This document shows positions 43,934 to 54,783 of a stretch of DNA of 64,000 nt, one piece after another; position 1 is the stretch's first letter; each line of letters begins with the position of its first letter. The translations under genes were made by a program, and so were the position numbers. The stretch comes from Amoebophrya sp. A120 (Eukaryota > Sar > Dinophyceae > Syndiniales > Amoebophryaceae), in assembly GCA_905178155.1 (NCBI GenBank), contig CAJINV010000005.1, positions 6,936,580 through 7,000,579 on the forward strand, read 5' to 3'. The notes under the pieces are model-generated. The model saw nothing but the letters and a program-made list of their open reading frames with translations. It was not told the DNA's origin and did no database searches.

Positions 43934-46900
43934 ATGCTGATACAAACTCCAACCGGGAAGCCGATGAAGCTGAAGGCTTACATCAGGCCACTCCTGGAGT
44001 ACGTTCCGGAAATACAAGCGCCGGAGAACAAACTCCCTTTCTACACAAGAGCCAGCTACACGATAGGATCGCTGTTGGCGTTTTTAGTGGCATCACAGTA
44101 CTTGTTAAATAATAGCTCCCTGTTTATGTTGTTCCTCTTCGCTGCAGTTGCATTTCTCATACAGCTGCTTTGGCACAAAGTTGTTTTGATTTGTCGACGC
44201 ATAATTGATGTTGACGGCGTGGTGCACATGTGTGTCCACCCCACTATACATGAAGCATGAACATCAAACGATATTTTCACGAAAAATAACAGGATTCCTC
44301 TCTACGGTCTCGCAGCCGGCGGCGCGGGAAAGAATGACCCGTTTTACTGGCTCCGAGCCATTCTCGCGTCGAATAGGGGGACTTTGATGGAGCTCGGAAT
44401 CGCGCCCATCGTGACGATATGAAATGCAAAAGCATCGTACTAGTATGAACTGCAATACAAGTTGTCTCAGCATGGGAAATAGAATTTGTAATGCTGATTG
44501 ACCTTAGAAAAAAGATTTGCAATGCATAACTGCAGTGACACTTTTGCATTTCATATACGACAAGCATGATACTGCAGTTTCTCGCCGGGTCGAAAATTAT
44601 CGAACTTGACCAGAATAACCGGGAGGACAGGATTATCTACGCCGCCGTGCAGAAGCTCGCCGGTTTGGCGTTCACCGCGATACAGGCCTTTATGTACGTG
44701 ACCAGCGGAATGTACGGAGCGCCATCAGTATCCACAGTAAATTTCCCGTACGCGTACAAATGCAGTCTCTGCATGAGAAAACTGGGCTTCGATCCTAGTT
44801 TAGCATGACGAATTGGTGCAATTTGTGATGCATCTTGTACATGTACGGGCAAAATTTGTATTGCATAATCAGCGTTAGGCGCGTTTAACGGCGGCGCGAT
44901 CGTTTTCCAGCTGACAGTAGCCGGGTTTATCGTGTTAATGTTGGACGAGGTGTTGACCAAAGGGTGGGGAATCGGCTCGGGGATAAGTCTCTTCATCACG
45001 ACATCGATCTGCGAAACCATCGCATGGAAGGCGTTTTCCTTGGCCAGCGTGCAGACACGTATAGTTTATGATTACAGGAGAAGCTGCTTGGGATAATCTG
45101 TTTCAGCCCGATTTTTTCTTCCGTCAAGTTTATCTCTCTTTAGCATGTAAATGTATTTATAGCGTGCTACACGAAGCAGAGAAGCGGTCCGATCGTCTGC
45201 TACGACTTTGTGATGCAAAAATGCATGATGGTTGTTCTATCTTCGGATAAATCACGAAAAACCACCACAACAGCAAACGGAGTGATGTTCGAGGGCGCAA
45301 TCTCCAGCTTCATCCACCAGCTCATCTTCACAAATCACCGGCTTTCCGCCATTCTCGAGGCCTTCTACCGACCATACGGAGCCAACATCACAAATTTAAT
45401 CGCCACAGCAATCACCTTTGCGGTTGTGGTGTATTTTCAGGTACTATAACAAGTGCTCCTGCGAGCAGATGTTGCCCGCAGGCAGAGAATCCGTGCGCAG
45501 ATACATGTTACTATCTTCAGGCAATTTCAATTTGTGAACTCGTGACGAATCCAATAAGAAAAAATAACATTTTGAAACTTCGCGGAAATTGTTCTCTTCC
45601 TGGTAGTGTGTATGCTGACATCAACATGTAGACATCACAAACACTAAATCTTGACTGTCTATCAGGGGTTCCGGGTTGACCTCGCCGTGAAGAGTCAGAG
45701 GGTACGAGGGCAGACTGGAAACTACCCCATCCGCCTCTTCTACACGTCTAACATGCCAATCATTCTGCACTCAGCGCTGGTATAGCTTTTTCTCTTGTAG
45801 TTATGTCTGCATGACAGATTGTGTGACTCATTGGTGGTTTGCATGACAAATAACCGACGAGGACTTTCATCAAATTAATGGGGTGGAAATTAATATACAA
45901 AATCAAAAACCACCAAAACTTGATGTAACAGATCTCCAACGTGTACTTCTTTTCCCAACTCCTCGCCCGACGCTTCCGCAACAATTTCTTCGTGGGGTTG
46001 ATCGGCCAGTGGCAGGAAGTGGAGTATTTGAACGAATCCATCCCGGTCGGAGGCCTGGCCTACTACCTGAGCCCGCCCGGCGGACTACTCGACTTCTGCT
46101 GGAACCCGTTCAGATCAGTGATGTACTGTATCGCAAGAAAAAACTGTTTCACTGTGAACTTGTGATGCAGAAAATGGATCGCAGAAGTGAGTGTCATGCC
46201 ACACATGCAAGACAATGGATTTCTAGCTGTGTTTTTCCTTAGGAACCCCGCATGACAGATTTTCAGTGTGGTCACGCGTAACAAACTTGTGATGCAGATT
46301 TTGCAAAATCACCACAGTGAAACATTTTTTTCGTGCGATATACTGCACACTGGTCATCACCAGCTGCACCGTTTTGAGCAAGCTGTGGATTGACAGTATT
46401 CAATTTTTCGCTTGTCTTTGTATAGAGCCCTTCGTAAAGCAGATGCTGAATTGCATCTTTCTATCAAAAGCAGCTTGATACCCAACGCAGGCGTGGTTTT
46501 TGTCATGCACAAAACGGAAAAGTACGTACAATAAAAGAAAACTAGAAACAAAGTAAACAAAATCCCACAGTTTCCGGCGAAGCCCCCCGAGACGTGGCAC
46601 GAAAGCTTATCCTGTGCAAAAGTATCGTACTCGTATTGCAATCCTGCATTACAAATCTTTTTGTTGAGGTAGATCTGCATTACAAATTTTATTTTTCATG
46701 CTGAGGAAATTTGTAATGCATTTATACGAGTGCGACACTTTATTTGCACTGCATAAAGCTCCGCGAGCAGCAGCTCACCATTGTCGGCTACAGAAGTGAA
46801 TCACTCACCGATGTCTTGAAAAAGTACATCCCGCAGTGCGCGGCATTAGGCGGCGCCATGGTGGCGATCTTGACCATATTCGCGGATTTGGTGGGCTGCC

Positions 46901-47007
46901 TAGGGAGTGGAACTGGGATGCTGTTAGCGGTAAATTTCACCTACACCTATATGGAGCAATTAGCCCGGGAAGGAGGCGGACTGCCGAACATGGGGCTCTT
47001 CGCGTAG
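43934..47007 (+). CDS. SEC61A: SEC61 translocon subunit alpha
   Basis: Pore-forming subunit of the ER protein translocon. The 484-residue frame aligns over its whole length with SEC61 alpha: [11 protein letters not shown], the TM2 region [113 protein letters not shown] and [20 protein letters not shown]. Exons: 43934-44097, 44293-44417, 44561-44728, 44873-45058, 45274-45440, 45666-45779, 45932-46128, 46347-46395, 46571-46607, 46760-47007 (1,455 nt). Five introns are GT-AG (44098-44292, 45059-45273, 45441-45665, 45780-45931, 46396-46570) and four are introners. The ATG is chosen because [20 protein letters not shown] fits the cytosolic N-terminus. The one-to-one alignment makes this the best test of introner excision here. 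Confidence 0.95.
44418..44555. mobile_element. Introner 46, family A
   Basis: Ends TATGAAATGCAAAAGCATCG and ACACTTTTGCATTTCATA; flanks GACGA/TACGA. Removal restores Val-Thr-Thr-Ser-Met. Confidence 0.92.
44729..44867. mobile_element. Introner 47, family E
   Basis: TIR GTAAATTTCCCGTACGCGTA; flanks ATCAG/ATCAG. Removal restores Pro-Ser-Ala-Leu-Gly. Confidence 0.9.
46129..46341. mobile_element. Introner 48, family H
   Basis: TIR GAAAAAACTGTTTCACTGTG; flanks TACTG/TACTG. Removal restores Met-Tyr-Cys-Thr-Leu, matching SEC61 alpha without gap. Confidence 0.92.
46608..46754. mobile_element. Introner 49, family A
   Basis: TIR TATCCTGTGCAAAAGTATCG; flanks AAGCT/AAGCT. Removal restores Arg-Lys-Leu-Arg-Glu. 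Confidence 0.92.
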
Positions 47008-48274
47008 TAGAGTAGAAGTGGCGAGTTGTTGTAAAGACAAGTCCGACCCAGTTGTAAGAAAAAACAATGTCTGAACTATGTGCGCCGCAGAAGCTTTTTG
47101 CTGTCGCGTATCGAAACCCAATGATGTGCTGAGTACTTTGTTGTCTCTCGACGCAACTCCAACTTTTTCAAATGTAACGACAAGGGTAAAAGAATGAAGG
47201 ATCATTCATTTGAATTTTTTTGGTCTTAGATGTAGTTGTGTCAACGTCCCTCCATGTTGACATTGTAAAACGCATGGCACTTAGTCTTCAAGAATCGCGG
47301 TCACAGTTGGCAGCGTAGCAGTATTACCAACCAACCAAGAAAACAACTTACTACTCTCCCTGTTGTAACGTACCGCGCACCTCCTCCTACGATGCGTGAC
47401 TGTGAACTTGATTTCAATAGTTTTTGTGTGTGGCTGCATGGGCCGCGCTCGTCGAGTACTAGGTGCTCCTACTTCAAAATCAAAAATGTAAAAATTTGTT
47501 CTTCATTCGTCTGCGCCGATAAACGAACGAGAGATCATCGGCATCGACCACAAAGGGAGTTGTCGTGATTAAAAAAATACACTGGATCAAAAAAGGTGTT
47601 ATACTCAGTCGGTCTACATGTACACCTTGATCTTGCAACTTGATCATGGAGACGTTGTTCACCTCAATCTCACTTCACGATCACAACAAGCGCAGCGTAA
47701 ATGAAAAGTACAAGTACAACCGTGAAGACCCTCGCTGAGTAAGGCAGGACGAGGATCAGGATCTCTCTTCTGTAACGATGTAGAGGTACAACAATAACAA
47801 AGAAAAACAACTCAGGTCAGCAACGAAAGGTGGATCTCTTGACGTAGTTCCAAATGGCAAACAGTTCCAGGATCTTCAGAAATTGATGAAGTTGAACCGA
47901 TCAAATGCGATGCTTGAAGATGCGCAAGATGAATCTAAGACTACAACGACCTTCATATGATATTCATCTGCACCAAACATTTACAGTGACACTTGTTGCA
48001 CCTGTTTGCCACTGGAGGACAACTTTAATCACATCAAAAGTAAAACTTGAAGCCAAACTGAAAGATACGGCAGTATTCTATACTAGGTAGTCGCATTTAT
48101 TGGAGATCTCTACTGCTACTATTCATTTTCTCTTCGTAAGCGTAACAAGTGAAGGTTGGAAGTACTCTTTTTCAAGGAATTTTTTTTCACTTTTGGAAAG
48201 ACCATCGTCATAACCTGCTGTATATCGAAACTGCATCACAAATTATACCAACTTAATACACATCAAACAATAAA
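47008..48274. other. Intergenic region
   Basis: Open frames are short and without motifs. No RNA, repeat or introner was recognised. Confidence 0.5.
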
Positions 48275-51175
48275 ATGTCCCACCTGTCCGTTGCTTCCAC
48301 CGCGGAGCCGGCGGAAGCGGCTCCGGCCGCCGACCCGGAAGCCGTTCAGAACAACGAAAACCACGAGATCGACTCCGTGATTCCGGATGACCCGCTGGAA
48401 AACGAAACCCAGGCGCCGGAGGAGAACGATCAGGAGGGGAATGACGACAACGAAGATGACATCAATTCCGTCCCCCCGCCACCCCCGGAGGATGAGGAGG
48501 AACAAGAAACCGGTGTTGCAGCTGGTGGTAATATGTCTACCAACCAGCTGAACGCTGACGCTGCGGAGTTCACGATGGGAAATAGTAATCAGGACCAACA
48601 AATCGCTAATATGAACCCGAATGTGGTGAGTATGATGGGGAATAACAATATGCAACACCCTATGGCAGGAGGCGAGAACAAGAACAATCACCACCGGCAG
48701 AAGTGGAATCCGATGCACTTTGTCGGGGAGTTCGAGGACTCTCTCGGCCACCGGATCACCTCCGTCGAGGTGCCGCCGCGGAACCCCACTGGACCGGGTA
48801 TGAAACAGCCGGAGCCGTCCTTTCACGCCCACTTTGTGGCCAGAAATCGCCCGGATAAGAGGTACTGATTTGATTCTTCCTATATCAATCTGTTGCGATT
48901 GCTTCTGCTTGCATGACAGGGACTGCTTGCAATGGAATGTTCTTACGCATCAGAAGTTAGTTGTGCATCGAGATTTTTGCATGGAGATGTTCATGGGCTA
49001 ATAGCATGAGAAACAAAGGTCTTTATTCGTTATGCGAATACACATACACATCGACGAAACACAAAAACAGGTTCGTCATCGCCCGGAAGCAGGTGATGCG
49101 ATCGCAGAAGCGTGCTTGGATGTGCGGGAATGGGTACTTTTGCCACCAGCTGTCCAACCCCGACCGGATTGTCTTTCAGACCATCGATGGACGGGAAAAC
49201 GTCTGGACGAGGCTGCCACCGGTAGAATTTTTGTTTGTCATGCAGTAACAGGCAAGAGACGCACGATTTCCGTTGCTACAGTGCTAGTTTAAGTAGTCTA
49301 TGTTTATTGTGTGCTTCCTTTTAATATTGACGTTCAAGTTTGTCATGCATAATAGCCACAGCACTTCGAAATATTAAACGACGACACTACATCACACTAT
49401 CAGGCCGGCGCCGTTTTCTTCGATCCGCCCCCGAATCTGACGATCGACGTGGATGCCGCAATGGCGCAGTGGCGCGAGGAGCACTTGAAACTTCTCGAGC
49501 AGAAGATGACGGAGATTCATCTGGAGGACGAGCAAGCGATTGCGGAGAAGGAACAACAACAACAGCAAATTTTGACCGAAAAGAACGACACGACCGAACA
49601 ACAAGAACAGTTGCAAAATAACGTTGAGAAGGTGGAAAATATTAACGCCGTCCAACGGAAAGAAAAAAACGACAAAAATACGACCGAAAAGCAGGCATTC
49701 AAAACTGGCGAAAGCACACCCTCAACAACTCCGGATGAGGAAAGCAAGGAGGAACCTAGTGCCACCGAAAACAAGAAATCCGACGACACCGAAGCCACTT
49801 CCTGGGCAGCAAAGCTGAAGAAGTCAACAGAGACGAAAGCGTCCTCATCAACTGCTACGAAACAGGAGAAAAAGGACACCAAGCCAGTCCCCAAAGTCAT
49901 GGAAAACGTAGAAAAGTCATGGCCACCAAAGAAATGGGCGGCCAATGCCAACGCGGAGGAATTTTTCCCGGCTTGCTTGGAATTGACCCGACCAAGAGTA
50001 AGCGGGAATGCGAAGCAGGTGAAGGAACTACAGGTAAGTATGAATTAATCTTAAATAAACAGATAAGTACCACTGACTAGAGGCTTAAAGCGACGAGCTT
50101 GCGATGTATATTTTCCAAACATAGTTAGAGATAGAACCGCGAGTAGCATCATCTTCTTTGTAGTTGTGCAGATTCAAAATCAAATTTGACCTACTTTACT
50201 AGTTTGTCATGCATATTATCCGAAACAAAAAAAAACTTGTATCAGGTCCGAGCGGTCTCTGATGTTGGGATGGGCAACCAGATGTTCTCCGAATTGCAGT
50301 GGACGTTGGAGGAAAAGTGGAGCCAGTTGAAGAAGAATCCGACGGATTTCGCAGTGGTGTCCCCGCACTTCTCAGTCGGCGTCGTGGAGAACGTATTTTT
50401 GCTTTACATACTGTTTGTACTTTTTGGCAGTACAGAGTCAGTTTGTCATGTAAGAAGAAGCATGAGAGGCTAATATAGAAAGAGCAGCCAACATCCGCGC
50501 TTTATCTACCAAGAAGCCCAATCGTATCGCTATCTTGTATGGAAAGACTCAATACTCTGTCGTAAATGAAAAACACAAAACAACTATCAGCTCCAACTTT
50601 CCTTTTTCCCGTCCGGGAGGAAAGCCAGCGGCAAGAAGTCGAAGCACACCTCGCTCCAACTGATCACGGGCGATTTGCAGGAGAGAGCCATGGGCTTGGA
50701 ATTGGAAATTATGATCAACGGCATTCGGTGTGAAACCGCGAAGAAGACGGTTAGTGGAAGGTTATGGATGTGTCAGAATCGAAATCGTCAAAGTTGAACT
50801 AGTTTGTCATGCATAAAATGCAACGCAGAAATTGTCTCTATTGCAGAGAACGCAAGAGAGGCAGACTGTAAGCCTGTCGAGGGGCAGAAATAGAGCTGCC
50901 CAAGTAGCATGACAAAAGGCGTCGACCTTACCCAAACAGCATGACAAACTGGATTTAGATTCTACCCAAATTTGTTATGCGCTACTTGGAAACTGGGCTG
51001 CAACTGGCCTCCACTTTACGCATGGCAAACTATTTCAACTTTGTTGATTTCGATCCTGACGCTTCCATAAAGGTTCACCGGGGACTACCCGTCTATGGAT
51101 GATAAGACGGAGGAGGTGAAGATTTGCTTGAGGATAATCAACTTGTTTAAGGACGAAAAAAAGATCGAGAACTAA
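48275..51175 (+). CDS. Unknown acidic multi-exon protein (595 residues)
   Basis: Not recognised. The N-terminal 190 residues are acidic and disordered (PEDEEEQETG). A compact block follows, RFVIARKQVMRSQKRAWMCG through YFCHQLSNPDRIVFQ to VWTRLPPAGAVFFDPPPNLT. Then comes a long Gln/Glu/Lys-rich segment (EKEQQQQQILTEK) that may form a coiled coil. The end contains TGDLQERAMGLELEIMING and ICLRIINLFKDEKKIEN. Exons: 48275-48861, 49071-49221, 49404-50033, 50246-50392, 50591-50762, 51075-51175 (1,788 nt). Four introns are GT-AG with several core-motif remnants; the last is introner 50. Consistent phase across all five joins supports a real gene. Location and role are unknown. Confidence 0.75.
50763..51069. 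mobile_element. Introner 50, family C
   Basis: TIR GTCAGAATCGAAATCGTCAA; flanks AAGGT/AAGGT. Removal restores Gly-Arg-Phe-Thr-Gly. Confidence 0.9.
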
Positions 51176-52257
51176 GAATGGTTCTCGTACTTCTCAGGAA
51201 CAACGGACATCACGGATTTTGTTTCCAATCAACGCATTATAGAATTTCACAACAAGAAATCAACTATGATGTGGAACTGGGGTCGCCTGATTACTCAACT
51301 TTTTGACGACCGAAAGATCGAAGTGTAAAGGTTTTGGCACTAATTGTATGCAGAATTGGCAGGGGAGGAAAATCTGGAAGACTGCAACGATTTTACGGCA
51401 CAGTGATGACAAAATAAAGAGAAAAATCTACTTGACTCATTTACGCGCACGAGAGAAGATGAAACTTTTTATACTAAATGCATATGAACGCGTGATTTAT
51501 TCGTAGGATGATGGGAGGAGGAAGACTGATTTTTAGAATCAAGGGCTTAATCTAGCGCTACACACTTTTTAGACGACCAACGGCAAATAATGAAATTCCT
51601 ATACCGGGTTTTTCGTTCCGGACGAAATATTAAGCCACTTACAACGCACTTTGATCAGTCTTTTTAGACATGGAAAAGCTGAAAAAATATAATTTCGGAG
51701 GGCAGCCGTCCCGCTCGCGGTTTTGGCCCCTGGGTATGAGCAGCCCACTTGATTGTTCCAAAGATGAAGATGTTCGCCTTGTTTGTATTGGTCGTCGTTC
51801 TACTTCGTTTCAGTTCTATCGTTGAAGATGTGCACGTGGTGTTTGACTAATTGCGTTATCAAGGTCGTTCGTTGACCGTGAGAAATTCCACTTTCGTTCA
51901 TCTTCCTATGTAAGTACCTAGATACAAATCGTCCTGTCCTTGCTCACGTCGTTCTCCCTGTCGTCGCCGTTCTCACAACATCCCGACCGTTCTCAAAAAG
52001 CAGACCTGTCCACGTCGTATTCGTTTTGGTTTTTCAGAAATAACACGAAGTACGAGTTCCAACACTGTTCTAACATAGACTACATTTCATCTCCGTTGTT
52101 GCAGGTTCGGCTACTCAGAGCGCCCTCGTGTTTCTTCTTCGCTCACGCAGAATCAATTACAAGAACCCTGCGTGTTGCATACGCCACCACATAGTAGCCC
52201 TCGAAATTGTTCGCATTCATTTCCAGCCTGTTTGGAGATTTTCTGTTTCTCAGAAAG
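51176..52257. other. Intergenic region
   Basis: No supported gene or element. Confidence 0.5.
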
Positions 52258-53677
52258 ATGGTCGTACATCTATCGAAGAGTAGAGTCGGCAAAGCCACAG
52301 CCGTGTTGGCACTCCTGTCGCACACCGCTGTCTATGCCGATCCAGCCCCGGTACAACAACCGGCGGAAAAGAACGGAAGGCAACTACCTGAAATAAACAC
52401 CTCGGCGGACAATCGTATCCTGAAGCCGAGACTTCGTGGGACGTTGCGGAAAAGAGAACTGCTGGAAGAGGCAGCTGCATCAAACCTGCTTCCAAGTAGC
52501 AACTTGATGCAAAAGCAGGAACTTCTGCAAGAACTACAGCTGCACAAGAAAGAAAACGACGGCGCACTCGAAAAATTACAACGAACCTCCGAGCAAGAAC
52601 TCTCCCCCAAGCCGCGCCTCCGCGGCACCCTCCGGAAGCGAGAACAGGAGCAGGCCGCGGCGATGTCGGCGGCTAAAGTAAAACTACAGGACAAGTTGGA
52701 AGGCGAAGGGAACAAGCCGACGGCTGCAAATGATGATGCAACAGCAACTGCAAGCAATTTGATGCAGGTGATGAAACAGCAGGAGCTGCATCTTCACAAA
52801 CACGATCACGGAGTCGTGCCACCGCAGCAGCTCCAAGACCACCTCGTCCAAGCCGGCTCGAACGAAAACATTTCACAAGACCACCTTGTTCCCAAGCCCC
52901 GGCTCCGCGGCACTCTGCGGAAGAGAGCGGAGAGGGAGATGAAGCTGAAAAGCGCGCCGGACGGTGGTGCGGAGACGAAAGAACTACTCACAGTCCCTGC
53001 TACGTCGGACGACAATGTGACGGAACAGCATGAAATAAACACCAAAGTCACCGCCAGCAGCACAACTTCAACTTTGCAAAAGCTGGAGCAACGGGAGCAG
53101 CAAAAACACGACCTTCAGCAAAACCACAAGTTCGAAACATTTATGCTGGAATCAAAGAGTTATCTCAAGGAGAAATTCGAAGAACTCTCGTCGTCCATGG
53201 GCAAGAAATTGGACGAAATTGTCGACGATTACGTGCAGCCGTTTTTCAAATCCGCGGAAGAAAAAACCGTGGAATTGGCAAACGAAGCGCTCACTGGGGC
53301 CGTGCAATCTTTCACGGAAACCACGACAAACGGCCCGGATGAGGGCAGCTTCTGGGCGAGGTTTCAGAAACAAGAATTCGCGGAGGTATGACAGTGCACA
53401 ACTCCCCTTCCCCTTCATTTGTCATGCAATATACCCAGTCCACCCTTGCCTTTGCCACTTGGCACTGTTTGCATGACAAGTTCTGCTTCTGGTAGCTTAA
53501 ATAGCACTACTATAATGCTCTAGTGCAAATTTGTCATGCAAAACCACCAATCTTGTTGATGCTTGTATTGCTGTGTATGGTATACAGATGAGGGGAAGGG
53601 GGAATTGTGCACTCTCATACGCGGGCGGGTTCGGAGATCAGATCGGGGACGAGGTGGTGGCACTGGGGCGGGTGTGA
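52258..53677 (+). CDS. Secreted protein with three KPRLRGTLRKR repeats
   Basis: Not recognised as a family. The ATG at 52258 opens a likely signal peptide (MVVHLSKSRVGKATAVLALL, then SHTAVYA before DPAP), so the product probably enters the secretory path. Three copies of the basic motif KPRLRGTLRKR occur near residues 59, 115 and 210, each followed by an Ala/Glu-rich helix. The C-terminal part is helical and charged (YLKEKFEELSSSMGKKLDEI). Exons 52258-53386 and 53625-53677 join across introner 51 (393 residues). The spaced basic repeats could be processing sites or a binding surface; I cannot say which. An earlier TTG-initiated extension was not used because the signal peptide fits this ATG. 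Confidence 0.75.
53387..53619. mobile_element. Introner 51, family B
   Basis: TIR TATGACAGTGCACAACT; flanks GGAGG/CGCGG (two mismatches). Removal gives Phe-Ala-Glu-Gly-Gly in frame. Confidence 0.83.
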
Positions 53678-54783
53678 GAAGAAGTAGGGCGAGGCAGTTA
53701 AGTACTGGCTAAGCACGCGAATGACCGTTGCAAAAGCCAGCGGAGGTTTCGGAATTTCGCGTTCGTTGGCTATTTTTTATTGAGCTGAGCTCCTGTTCCT
53801 TTCCCTTTTAGTATTTTTGCATATTTTTAATTACATACTTATCATCCCACCGAGATCGATCCCAAACCCAACCTACTTTGAAGTCATCAAAAGGAGATTT
53901 TCTCTAGGTTTTCCAAGAACCTTTCTGATGAAAATTGCTACTCTAGATGAGACCACTCCCCCTCAGCAGGCCCAGAGGACCATACAGCACTACCCCGCAG
54001 TTGACATTTATGTTTGGCGTCGCCGTTTTTTTTTTTGAGAGAGTCAAAGACAAAGTTTTGACTGCGCCCTCCCCTTGATATTAAGTAGCATCCTGACAGG
54101 AAGTTGTAGAACACGCATTTCCCGCAAACCACCCAAGAACACGCATTTCCCGCAAAAAATAGTTTGTGATGCGCGGTGTTGGTCGTCTGTCCTCGCGGGG
54201 GAAACTTAGAGGCCACATCACTGCTCGGCGTTCTTCGTTACTGGCTGTGTTCTTCCGGAAATATTTGAAAAGCAAAATAAGACCTTGACAGCTAGCATGA
54301 CAGTCTGACAGAACCTGAAGAGCTTCTAATGAAAGCAAGAGCCAAGAACTACGTCTTTTAGATTTGAGCGAGAGGGAACGAAGAGTATGCAGATAGAGGT
54401 TGCCTCGTATACATAGTGTAGTCTGCACCAATCAAGAACGGAGGCAAGTAACAAGTAAGCACTCGATAATTTATGGCGGTAAGAAGACGAGAATACACCC
54501 TCAGCTACTTGCACGGTGCCCCCTAACCTTCTCGTAATACGTTGCAGTACTTACGCGCCTCTGCTCCCGCCCAATTTTCTACTTGCATAAAATTGCAAAA
54601 TGCGGAGCAAAAACACCATGCCCATGCGAGGGCGGTGATTAAGAACATGCCGTGTTGACCACGACTCGTCGGTTAGAAATTGTGATATGCCTTCTAGCGC
54701 AGATTTTGAGACGCCACTTCTAGCCCGTTGGTCGTGGAGCTAGTTGCTCAGAGGACGAGGAGCTCAAACTTACAAAGAACAAG
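53678..54783. other. Intergenic region
   Basis: Contains a duplicated ACACGCATTTCCCGCAAA near 54112-54156, one copy followed by the core-like TTTGTGATGC. No gene can be supported. Confidence 0.5.
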
